Shown here piece after piece: positions 1 through 5,154 of a stretch of DNA of 6,637 nucleotides. The translations under genes and the position numbers were made by a program. The DNA lies in NCBI GenBank assembly GCA_964242415.1, contig CAXTAT010000065.1, positions 1 through 6,637 of the forward strand, given 5' to 3'. Positions within the stretch are counted from its first letter, which is position 1, and the number at the start of each line of letters is the position of its first letter. The notes beneath the pieces were generated by a model that searched no databases, was not told where the DNA came from, and worked only from the letters and a program-made list of their open reading frames with translations. The DNA is from DASWOJ01 sp964242415. GTDB lineage: Bacteria; Pseudomonadota; Alphaproteobacteria; Acetobacterales; Acetobacteraceae.

Positions 1-83
1 CTACTCTGCCCAGCTTCTCAGCACCAACCAGCCGATCCCTGCACCACGCTGTCCCACGTCCTTTTCCAAGCACAGTGTTCGTG
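1..83. other. Left-edge flank outside the IS6-family element, no gene recognised
   Basis: This short stretch lies outside the left inverted repeat of the IS6-family element. I translated it in all frames and recognised no protein family. Open frames cross it, including one on the minus strand that continues antisense through the transposase, but that frame is a high-GC shadow. The 8 bases before the IS (76-83, TGTTCGTG) do not match the 8 bases after it (926-933, GGCCGGGC), so this flank was probably not adjacent to the right flank before insertion, or the element has since recombined. Confidence 0.5.
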
Positions 84-99
84 GGGCACCATCAACTTG
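84..99 (+). repeat. Left terminal inverted repeat of the IS6-family element
   Basis: GGGCACCATCAACTTG. It pairs with the reverse complement of 910-925 with one mismatch (A at 91 against G). The match stops exactly at the leading GGG: the next base outward is G on the left and does not pair with the right side. This fixes the outer boundary of the element. Confidence 0.85.
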
Positions 100-147
100 G
101 CGGCTGGCCGGCTTGCGGGATGCGGCTGAGCTAGGTAGGCGGGCGGG

Positions 148-862
148 ATGACGACACCTGCTTGCCCGAGCTACGCCGGCTACCGTTTCCCGGCTGAGAT
201 CATCAGCCACGCCGTGTGGCTCCCCTTCCGTTTTCCGCTCAGCCTGCGGATGGTGGACGAGCTGCTGGCGATGCGCGGCATCGTCGTTAGCCATGAAACC
301 ATACGCCAGTGGGCGCAGAAGCTCGGCCAGGCATTCGCGAACCAGATCCGCCGCAGGCTGCCCGCGGCCGGGGACAAGTGGCACCGCGATGAAGTCGTGC
401 TGACGATCTGCGGGGTGAAGCACTGGCTGTGGCGTGCAGTCGACCAGACTGGGATGGTGCTGGACATCCTGGTGCAAAGCCGGCGCAACACGCAGGCGGC
501 CAAGCGCCTGCTGCGCAAGCTGCTGAAGCGGCAATGCCGGGTTGCGCGTGTCATGGTGACTGACAAGCTGGCGAGCTATGGAGCAGCCCAGCGCGAGGTG
601 ATGCCCTCGGTTCGAGCACCGAAAGCACAAGGGGCTGAACAACAGGGCGGAGAACTCGCACCAGCCGACGCGACGACGAGAGCGGCAGATGAAGCGGTTC
701 AAATCAGCCGGCCAGGCACAACGCTTCCTCTTCGCCCACGACGGGATCAACAACCTCTTCCTGTTCCGCCGCCGCCAGGTTCCAGCCGTCCAGTATCGAT
801 CCGCCTGGACCAAGGCTTTTCAGGTTTGGGCCGAGGTCACCGGCGTCGCCGCTGGGGCGTAA
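148..862 (+). pseudogene. IS6-family DDE transposase, broken by a one-base frameshift near 610-613
   Basis: This gene would catalyse replicative transposition of the surrounding IS. The first frame, from ATG at 148, gives about 155 residues that read as an IS6 transposase: an N-terminal helix-turn-helix region with LSLRMVDELL (residues 31-40), the first catalytic Asp in WHRDEV (D81), the KHWLWRAVDQ strand (91-100), and the second Asp in VTDKL (D139). After MPSV the frame is lost, and it would otherwise run out to 882 as unrelated sequence. Shifting by +1 from base 614 restores the family C-terminus: EHRKHKGLNNRAENSHQPTR with the catalytic Glu, then a basic segment, RFLFAHDGINNLF, and a stop at 860-862. 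The shift equals one extra base within GGTTC at 609-613. The joined product would be about 238 residues, normal for this subgroup. IS6 members usually have a single uninterrupted ORF, so I treat this as a mutation and not programmed frameshifting. Confidence 0.88.
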
Positions 863-909
863 CCACGAGCACGCCGTGCTAATCGCGCGCTGTCGCGGCC
901 TCAGTTTAA

Positions 910-925
910 CAAGTTGACGGTGCCC
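910..925 (-). repeat. Right terminal inverted repeat of the IS6-family element
   Basis: CAAGTTGACGGTGCCC, the reverse complement of the left end at 84-99 with one mismatch. It lies 48 bases after the restored transposase stop codon, a normal distance for a compact IS6 element. Confidence 0.85.
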
Positions 926-1012
926 GGCCGGGCGCCCGGACTCTGTCCGTCGCCAGCCGGTCATCGCGTAGCAGCTTGGGATTTGGGACCATCTCGCCCT
1001 GGATCTGTCGAG
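926..1012. other. Spacer between the IS6-family element and the IS66 remnant
   Basis: These 87 bases sit between the IS6 right end and the first recognisable IS66 codons. They contain a perfect 12-bp palindrome, CCGGGCGCCCGG (928-939), close to the IS end. No protein family is recognisable in any frame, and the frame open from 914 through here into the nuclease does not look like the nuclease N-terminus. The stretch may be scrambled remains of the DNA disrupted by the two insertion sequences. Confidence 0.4.
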
Positions 1013-1020
1013 TGCACCAA

Positions 1021-1161
1021 CGCCGCATCTACACCATCGTCGAAGCCGCCAAGATGCACGGCCTCAACCCGCACGCCTACCTGGCCGACATCCTCGGGCG
1101 CATCGCAGGCCACTCCAGCCGCAAGCTCGACGCCTTGCTGCCCTGGACTTGGACACCGTAG
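1021..1161 (+). pseudogene. IS66-family transposase (TnpC), C-terminal fragment
   Basis: The frame ending with TAG at 1159-1161 encodes a C-terminal piece of about 46 residues with the sequence signature of the IS66 C-terminal element: IYTIVEAAKMHGLNPHAYLA, then DILGRIAGHS, then the terminal LDALLPWTWTP. In intact relatives this segment follows a DDE catalytic core of several hundred residues, none of which is present here. The frame is open further upstream (an ATG exists at 976), but residues before RRIYT do not match the family, so that ATG is not a true start. The fragment cannot be functional. Recognition is from family memory of the IYxxxExAKxxGLxPxxYL and LLPW patterns and not from a search. 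Confidence 0.8.
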
Positions 1162-1196
1162 CCCCACTCAAGTCAGCGCTGAACAGTCGATGCTGC

Positions 1197-1216
1197 GGCC
1201 TAGACTGGACGCTTAC
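1197..1216 (-). repeat. Probable right terminal inverted repeat of the IS66 remnant
   Basis: The sequence ending GGACGCTTAC at 1216 reads GTAAGCGTCC from the outside, matching the GTAAGCG start common at IS66-family ends. It sits 55 bases after the transposase stop codon, a typical position. The partner left end is absent, so this cannot be confirmed by pairing. Confidence 0.5.
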
Positions 1217-1307
1217 GGTCACCGGCAAACGACCCCGGAGCCGCGTGCCCTGGACCGAATGCGGCTTTGCTTTAGAACCACTGGACGGCGCCGAGCTGGT
1301 CGCCAAA

Positions 1308-1313
1308 AGGAGG
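1308..1313 (+). promoter_or_regulatory. Shine-Dalgarno of the nuclease gene, unusually close to its ATG
   Basis: A perfect AGGAGG core lies in AAAAGGAGGATATG. Only two bases (AT) separate the core from the ATG at 1316, tighter than the usual 5-9. No better-spaced start codon exists in this frame before the signal peptide: the upstream codons back to 1259 contain no ATG, GTG or TTG. The site therefore supports 1316 as the start but implies modest initiation efficiency or a shifted pairing register. Confidence 0.6.
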
Positions 1314-1315
1314 AT

Positions 1316-2095
1316 ATGCGCGCTATCCCCGCCATCCTGGGCCTGTTTGTGCTCTTTTCGGCCACGCCCGCCGCCGCCGCGGGCTGCCCCGAGCACTTCG
1401 CGTCCGGCATCGCACCAGCGTTGGCTAACCCGCGCCTCGAGACGCGCGCCCGAGAGTTGTGCTTCCGCGGCTACGCCGTGCTGCACTCCGGACTGACGCG
1501 CACGCCGCTGTGGTCGGCCGAGCACCTCACAGCCGGGCGCGTTGAGGCGGCCCGAAACGTGCGGCGCACCAACCGGTTCCACCCGGAGAAGCGGCTGCCG
1601 CCTGCCGACCGATCCGAGCTGGCCGATTACGCGCGCTCCGGCTACGACCGTGGCCACATGGCGCCGTCCGGGGACATGCCGGATGAGAAGAGCCAAGCCG
1701 AGAGCTTCAGCCTGGCCAACATGATACCCCAGGCACACCGGTTGAACACGGGCCTTTGGTCGGCCATCGAGAGCGCTGTGCGCAATCTCGCCCGACGCGG
1801 GAGCGAACTCTATGTCGTGACCGGTCCCGTGTTCGAGGGCGCCAACCTGCAAGCCCTGCGCGGCCGGGTGGTCGTGCCCACGTCGGTGTTCAAGGCGGTC
1901 TACAACCCAGGGCGCGGCACGGCGGGCGCTTACTTGGCGCCGAACAGGGATGACGCAGGCTGGGAGGCGATGTCGATAGCGCGGTTGCGCGAGTTGACCG
2001 GCATCGACGTATTCCCATCCTTGCCTGAAAGCGTGAAGACCGCGACACCTCAGCTTCCCAAGCCGTCCGCCCGCGGGCGTCGCGCCCGCCCCTGA
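1316..2095 (+). CDS. Secreted DNA/RNA non-specific endonuclease (Serratia-nuclease type, beta-beta-alpha-Me)
   Basis: The product is predicted to cut DNA and RNA without sequence preference using one divalent metal ion, outside the cytoplasm. The 259-residue protein starts with a clear signal peptide: MR, a hydrophobic stretch AIPAILGLFVLF, then an Ala-rich region with likely cleavage near residue 22. The catalytic motif DRGHMAPSGD is at 111-120, with H114 as the general base. The second conserved block is LANMIPQAHRLNTGLWSAIE, in which N144 fits the metal-ligand Asn and E152 the conserved Glu, with the same spacing as in Serratia nuclease. YVVTGPVF (166-173) and VPTSVFKAVY (187-196) are core strands of the fold. 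Cys24 and Cys49 could form a disulfide after export. The ~20-residue tail (from about 240) is Pro/Arg/Lys-rich and probably disordered. I chose ATG 1316 because it precedes the signal peptide and has an AGGAGG. ATG 1259 would add 19 mostly basic residues and is less likely. The gene sits between IS remnants and is followed after 18 bp by a small gene on the same strand. Enzymes of this type occur on chromosomes and plasmids; a role in scavenging nucleic acids or in competition is inference. Confidence 0.93.
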   Translation: MRAIPAILGLFVLFSATPAAAAGCPEHFASGIAPALANPRLETRARELCFRGYAVLHSGLTRTPLWSAEHLTAGRVEAARNVRRTNRFHPEKRLPPADRSELADYARSGYDRGHMAPSGDMPDEKSQAESFSLANMIPQAHRLNTGLWSAIESAVRNLARRGSELYVVTGPVFEGANLQALRGRVVVPTSVFKAVYNPGRGTAGAYLAPNRDDAGWEAMSIARLRELTGIDVFPSLPESVKTATPQLPKPSARGRRARP

Positions 2096-2113
2096 TCGCC
2101 CCGGAGACGCCCC

Positions 2114-2368
2114 ATGTCCACCTTCGACCCCTACGCCGATGACGCGGCCTCGCTTGGCATCGGCGAACTCACCCTGGAGAACGGGCAAAGCTGCGTCGCA
2201 GTCTACGGCAGCCTCGACCTGACCCGGGACAAGGTCGGATTGAAGCATGCCCGCGAGCTTAAGGCCGTGCTCGAGGCGGTAGTGCGCCACCTCGAGGCGG
2301 CGCGCGACCTGCCCGACGCAGTGCCGGCCCCGGAGACGCCGACGTCGGTCAAGAACCCGTTCGGTTGA
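2114..2368 (+). CDS. Small acidic conserved-looking protein of unknown function, co-oriented with the nuclease
   Basis: An 84-residue protein with no signal peptide, no membrane segment and no motif that I can assign. A possible beta-hairpin, GELTLENGQSCVAVYGSLDL (17-36), is followed by a likely amphipathic helix from about 40 to 64 (basic and acidic residues spaced through KHARELKAVLEAVVRHLEAA). The Pro-rich tail ends NPFG. The protein is acidic, with 13 Asp/Glu against 8 Lys/Arg, and has a single Cys (27). The ATG has a GGAG at 2103-2106, eight bases upstream. The gene starts 18 bp after the nuclease stop, so the two are probably co-transcribed. The codon pattern is clean and GC-rich, which supports a real gene despite its size. 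The layout (exported nuclease, then small cytosolic acidic protein) would fit an accessory, regulatory or protective partner, but nothing in the sequence proves that. I have a vague memory of similar small proteins in high-GC proteobacteria, without a known role. Confidence 0.75.
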   Translation: MSTFDPYADDAASLGIGELTLENGQSCVAVYGSLDLTRDKVGLKHARELKAVLEAVVRHLEAARDLPDAVPAPETPTSVKNPFG

Positions 2369-2454
2369 GTGTGCTACTGCGGGTATCCCGCCGCTCGGGA
2401 AAGCGGGACGTCCTCGGCCCACTGCGTGGCGTTGGTGCATGGATGCCCGAGTAG

Positions 2455-2474
2455 CCTGACCCAAATGGGACAGG
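2455..2474. repeat. Imperfect hairpin upstream of the IS5-type transposase start
   Basis: CCTGACCC and GGGACAGG flank AAAT and pair at 7 of 8 positions. The hairpin ends 12 bases before the remnant's ATG. It may be part of the original IS5-family terminus or leader, or a local secondary structure. It is not followed by a T run, so it does not look like a terminator. Confidence 0.35.
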
Positions 2475-2486
2475 TATGTTCCTTCG

Positions 2487-2534
2487 ATGCCGTTCAAGCA
2501 CAACGCCGCGCGCCGTCATCGCATTCCCCGGGCC
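2487..2534 (+). pseudogene. IS5-family transposase, N-terminal fragment
   Basis: The ATG at 2487 opens MPFKHNAARRHRIPRA, which matches the characteristic start (MPxKHNAxRRHxIPK) of a common IS5-family transposase group. Intact relatives continue with a segment like the RVTNWxxYExGLR block and several hundred residues of DDE transposase. Here the similarity stops at about base 2532, exactly where the right arm of the inverted repeat begins, and the frame ends at 2567 after 26 codons. The rest of the element is not found anywhere in this window. This is a dead fragment that marks an old insertion and deletion. The assignment relies on a short but distinctive motif. Confidence 0.65.
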
Positions 2535-2549
2535 ATGCACCAACGCCGC

Positions 2550-2572
2550 GCTGATCCACAGACTTGATCAGC
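2550..2572. terminator. Short stem-loop between convergent genes, possible weak terminator
   Basis: GCTGATC (2550-2556) and GATCAGC (2566-2572) form a 7-bp stem around a 9-base loop. The stem-loop lies downstream of both convergent genes (hypothetical protein on plus, DUF296 on minus). Neither side has a T run, so an intrinsic terminator role is doubtful. Confidence 0.25.
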
Positions 2573-2644
2573 CGTAAGCCCTCGGGGGCAACACATCCAT
2601 CAACCTGACAACGCCGTCCAGACGGGTCCCATGACCGCCGACGC

Positions 2645-3505
2645 TCAGGCCGCAGCCTCCAGCACGCCCTCGAACGTCATCAGCACCGGGTTGTCGCCCG
2701 CGGCCAGGCGCCCGGCGCCGATGGCGCCCGTGTGGTCCACGATGGCGACTTCCACCTCCGTGCCCTGCCCTGCCCCGGCCACGCAGCGGATGGCGCCGCG
2801 GCGGACCAGAAGCTCCGTCGCGAACCCTGGGATCGGCGGCGCATCCACGAAGCGGGCCTCGTTGATGCTTGCCACGCCGCCCTGCACCATCGCCCGCCGG
2901 AAGCCCGCCCGACGCCCAGCCTGCTCCAGTGTGCCAATCAGGTCTTGGTTCGGCGCCAGCCGCACCGCCAGCGCCGGCCTGGCGTGCGCTGGCGGCTGCG
3001 TTCCGGTCGCGTGCGGCATGAACAGGTTGAAGCCGGTTTCAGGATCGGGCGTCACCACGAACTGCGCGCCGACAACACCTGCCCCGCGCACCGCAATCGA
3101 GGCTGCAATGACCGTCTCGTCAGTCAGCACATGTCCGCACCCGGGCCTCCCGTCCGCTTCGGTCCACAGGGCATGGCAGTGGAAGAAGGGCGACCCGCCC
3201 TTCGTGCCGACAGTGACCGCCGCGACATCCAGCCGCACCGTGCCCTGCGGCCGGTAGGTGCCACTGTAGAATGCCACCTGCGACCCGTCCGGCGACAGGG
3301 CAGGAATGACATAGGCGAACGGCCCGAACCCGCCGCCTGACAGCGTCAGTGCGGCGGATTCCACCCCGCGCGCCTGCAGCAGCGCCGCCAGCGCGTCTAG
3401 CAGGCGCCCGCCGGCCGGCAGCGTCGCCTCGACCGTCACCGCGCCGACTGGCACCGCCATCACCCGCTCGGCGGCGGGCGGCCCCTTGTGGGCGGCGAAC
3501 CTCAA
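2645..3505 (-). CDS. Tandem-domain DUF296/PCC-like protein, probable TTG start overlapping the upstream stop
   Basis: A protein of about 286 residues made of two DUF296/PCC-type domains; function unknown in this subgroup. Domain 1 (about 15-165) contains GGGFGPFAYVIPALS, then SPFFHCHALWTEADGR and CGHVL. The HxH plus downstream His (H109, H111, H125) is the metal-binding pattern of PCC-fold proteins. Domain 2 (about 175-286) has NQDLIGTLEQAGRRAGFRRA, GGVASINEARF and the terminal GDNPVLMTFEGVLEA, but where domain 1 has HCH it has AIVDH, so metal binding looks lost there. I chose TTG at 3505-3503 because it starts LRFAAHKGPPAAERV, similar to the N-terminal HPGPP-type segment I remember in relatives, and because it overlaps the preceding ligase stop as TTGA, a layout typical of translational coupling. 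The alternative ATG at 3460 gives 271 residues and drops that segment; its upstream ribosome-binding site is no better. The gene follows the acyl-CoA synthetase in one operon. DUF296 domains are known in AT-hook DNA-binding proteins and in stand-alone bacterial proteins; a metabolic or sensing role next to the ligase is inference. Confidence 0.85.
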   Translation of the reverse strand: MRFAAHKGPPAAERVMAVPVGAVTVEATLPAGGRLLDALAALLQARGVESAALTLSGGGFGPFAYVIPALSPDGSQVAFYSGTYRPQGTVRLDVAAVTVGTKGGSPFFHCHALWTEADGRPGCGHVLTDETVIAASIAVRGAGVVGAQFVVTPDPETGFNLFMPHATGTQPPAHARPALAVRLAPNQDLIGTLEQAGRRAGFRRAMVQGGVASINEARFVDAPPIPGFATELLVRRGAIRCVAGAGQGTEVEVAIVDHTGAIGAGRLAAGDNPVLMTFEGVLEAAA

Positions 3506-5154
3506 TGCGGGCGGTCCGGGTTGGCAGCGTCGCCCGGCGCCGCGGCGGCTTGCGGCGCCGCGCGTGCCTGAAGCTCCGCCCGGACGAGCGCCTTGGTGAC
3601 CTTGCCGTAAGCGGATCTCGGCAGCGCGTCCCAGAACACCACCTGCTTGGGCAGCTTGTAGCGCGTCACCTGCGGCGCCAGCCAGGCGAGCAGCTTTGCT
3701 TCGGTCAACGCCGCACTGTCGCGCAGGACGCAGACCGCCACGCCGGTTTCCCCCCAGACCGGGTCCGGCATCCCCAGGATTGCGACCTCGGCGATGGCTG
3801 GGTGCCGCAGCACCTTCTCCTCGATCTCCCGCGGGTACACGTTCGAGCCGCCGGATATATACATGTCCGACGCGCGGCCGGTGATGAACACGAAGCCCTC
3901 GGCGTCCATGTGGCCCAGGTCCCCGGTGCGGAACCAGCCGTCGCGGAAGGCTTTGGCGTTCGCTTCGGGGTTGTCGTAGTAGCCAGCGAACACCGCGGGG
4001 CCGCATACGCAGATCTCGCCCGTCTCGAACGGCGCCGCCTCCTGGCCGCCCTCGTCCTGGATGGACACCTGCATGCCGGTCCGCTCATAGCCGCAGGTGC
4101 CGGCGCGGGCCTGGGGACCATCCCCGGCGTCGTGCAGCCCGGGCGGAAAGACGGTGATGGCGCCTGTCACCTCGCCCAGCCCGAAGTACTGCACCAGCAC
4201 CGGGCCGAGCTTCCGCAGCGCGAACTTCTGGTCCTCCCGGTACATCGGCGCCCCGGCATAGATCACATGGCGCAGCGACGAATGGTCGTACCGGTCCACC
4301 GCCGGGTGCTCGGTCAGCATCTTCACGATGGTCGGCACGGTGAACAGGTTCGACACCCGCCACTCCGCCACGAGCGACCACGCCTGCTCGACATCAAGGC
4401 GCTCCCCTTCGGGCAGGATGCTCTTGACGCCCCGCGCCACCTGCGCGAGCAGGTGGACGCCGGCGCCGTGCGACAACGGCGCCAGCACCAGGGACACGTC
4501 CTGCGGCGTCATGCCGGGCATGAGGTCGGCCAGGTGGTTGTTGACCACGAAGGCCATCTGCCCGTGGGTCAGCACGGACGCCTTCGGCCGGCCCGTCGTG
4601 CCGGAGGTGAAGAAGAACCAGCAGGGGTCGTCGTGCTCCACTGCGGCATCGGGCAGCACCTGCCCGTCGTGGCGGGCCAGGAGGGCCTCCCAGGACTCGC
4701 CGAAGTCAGCCGCGCCGATCGCCAGCGGCAGCAGCCCTGGTGCTGCGGCCCGCACCGCGTCCGCGTGGCCGGGGAAGTCGGCCCCGCACACCAGCACCGA
4801 TGCGCCACTTGTGCGGCGCAACCCCGCGACCTCGGCAGGCGTCTGGCGGAAGTTCGCCGGCACATAAACCGCGCCGAGCCGGAAGCAGGCGAACATCGCC
4901 TCGATCATCGCATTGCAGTTGCGGGACTGGACCAGGACGCGGTCCCCCTTGCCAACGCCAAGTGCGGCCAAGCCCACCGCGGCAGCATCGACGCGGCGGT
5001 CGAGCTGCGCCCAGGTCCAGTGCGCGCCGCCATGCACCAGGCCGACGTCTACGCCATGACGGCGGGCACACTGCCGCAAGAGGTGGGACAGGTTCATCAC
5101 CCGGCGGGACATCGGGGCAAGGCCGCCCTTCGGCGCATTCGGAAGCGAAGGCAT
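3502..5154 (-). CDS. AMP-forming acyl-CoA synthetase (AMP-dependent synthetase/ligase)
   Basis: Predicted to activate a carboxylic acid with ATP to an acyl-adenylate and then to the acyl-CoA thioester in the cytoplasm. The 550 residues carry the full adenylate-forming set in order: the P-loop FTSGTTGRPK at 182-191; APLSHGAGVHLL (225-236); the GAPM turn (301-304); YFGLGEVTGAITV (323-335), in place of the more common YGxTE; GWFRTGDLG (406-414) with the ribose-binding D412; the hinge region GRASDMYISGGSNVYPREIE (427-446); and the C-terminal catalytic lysine in YGKVTK (K518). Nothing essential is missing, so an active ligase is expected. The substrate is unknown; the protein lacks features that would identify a particular acid. 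ATG 5154 has an AGGGA eight bases upstream, but family similarity begins only around MNLSHLL (residue 20), so ATG at 5112 or 5097 remains possible. The C-terminal ~25 residues are Ala-rich and probably disordered. It is first in an operon with the DUF296 gene and divergent from a dehydrogenase. Confidence 0.93.
   Translation of the reverse strand: MPSLPNAPKGGLAPMSRRVMNLSHLLRQCARRHGVDVGLVHGGAHWTWAQLDRRVDAAAVGLAALGVGKGDRVLVQSRNCNAMIEAMFACFRLGAVYVPANFRQTPAEVAGLRRTSGASVLVCGADFPGHADAVRAAAPGLLPLAIGAADFGESWEALLARHDGQVLPDAAVEHDDPCWFFFTSGTTGRPKASVLTHGQMAFVVNNHLADLMPGMTPQDVSLVLAPLSHGAGVHLLAQVARGVKSILPEGERLDVEQAWSLVAEWRVSNLFTVPTIVKMLTEHPAVDRYDHSSLRHVIYAGAPMYREDQKFALRKLGPVLVQYFGLGEVTGAITVFPPGLHDAGDGPQARAGTCGYERTGMQVSIQDEGGQEAAPFETGEICVCGPAVFAGYYDNPEANAKAFRDGWFRTGDLGHMDAEGFVFITGRASDMYISGGSNVYPREIEEKVLRHPAIAEVAILGMPDPVWGETGVAVCVLRDSAALTEAKLLAWLAPQVTRYKLPKQVVFWDALPRSAYGKVTKALVRAELQARAAPQAAAAPGDAANPDRPH

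Larger units (their letters stand above)
84..925 (+). mobile_element. IS6-family insertion sequence, nearly full length (842 bp)
   Basis: The element is delimited by terminal inverted repeats seen directly in the sequence: GGGCACCATCAACTTG at 84-99 and CAAGTTGACGGTGCCC at 910-925, which match at 15 of 16 positions. The total of 842 bp fits the IS6 family, whose members are usually about 0.75-0.9 kb with one transposase gene filling the element. The single gene inside encodes an IS6-type DDE transposase that is frameshifted, so the copy is probably dead for self-transposition, although intact ends could still be used by a related transposase in trans. IS6 elements normally make an 8-bp target duplication; none is visible here (76-83 differs from 926-933), which suggests later recombination or deletion at one side. 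Confidence 0.85.
1013..1216 (+). mobile_element. 3'-end remnant of an IS66-family element
   Basis: This is the surviving right end of an IS66-type insertion sequence. It holds the last part of the large transposase gene (about 1021-1161) and a short non-coding tail ending at GGACGCTTAC (1207-1216). Read from outside, that end is GTAAGCGTCC, which fits the GTAAGCG-type termini I know for IS66-family elements. Everything upstream, including the other usual IS66 genes (tnpA, tnpB) and most of tnpC, is missing. The left truncation point is inferred to lie near 1013-1026, where the in-frame residues stop resembling IS66. That spot carries a 14-bp sequence that recurs at 2536-2549. Confidence 0.65.
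2424..2551. repeat. 128-bp structure bounded by a 19-bp inverted repeat (18/19)
   Basis: The left arm at 2424-2442 reads GCGTGGCGTTGGTGCATGG. The right arm at 2533-2551 is its reverse complement with a single mismatch (T2427), including 15 uninterrupted pairs (2428-2442 with 2533-2547). Between the arms lie 90 bases that include the IS5-type transposase start. The arms could be ends of a miniature mobile element, two copies of one element's end, or a recombination by-product. A 14-bp portion, TGCACCAACGCCGC, also occurs at 1013-1026. Neither end matches IS termini that I can name. Confidence 0.7.
2369..2644. other. Gap between the nuclease cassette and the DUF296 gene: inverted repeats and IS5 debris
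   Basis: This stretch of about 276 bases holds no intact gene. It contains a 19-bp inverted repeat pair (2424-2442 and 2533-2551), an imperfect hairpin at 2455-2474, an IS5-type transposase start (2487-2534) and a 7-bp stem-loop at 2550-2572. The two flanking genes converge on it. A plus-strand open frame begins at 2631 and runs antisense through the DUF296 gene; it is a coding shadow. Confidence 0.6.

Noticed and set aside
1..813. A minus-strand open frame running off the left edge, opposite the IS6 transposase
   Set aside because: The plus strand carries clear IS6 transposase motifs over the same bases. The minus translation is a low-complexity shadow.
148..882. Programmed translational frameshifting in the IS6 transposase
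   Set aside because: There is no slippery heptamer or stimulatory stem at 609-614, and IS6-family transposases are normally made from a single frame. A mutation is simpler.
914..1315. A 134-residue upstream extension of the nuclease frame
   Set aside because: It runs through the IS6 right end and the IS66 fragment in the wrong frame and would bury the signal peptide internally, so the gene starts at 1316.
2098..2340. A 14-bp exact direct repeat GCCCCGGAGACGCC at 2098-2111 and 2327-2340, flanking the small gene
   Set aside because: The second copy is inside the coding sequence near its 3' end and the first covers the ribosome-binding site. A single 14-bp match is within chance for GC-rich DNA of this length, and no other boundary signal supports it.
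1064..2503. A 479-codon minus-strand open frame across the nuclease and the small gene
   Set aside because: It is antisense to a nuclease with all catalytic residues and a signal peptide. Its translation has no recognisable domain.
3506..4006. An upstream extension of the DUF296 frame to the ATG at 4006
   Set aside because: The extra 167 residues overlap the 3' end of the ligase gene in another frame and look Arg/Gly-rich without domains.
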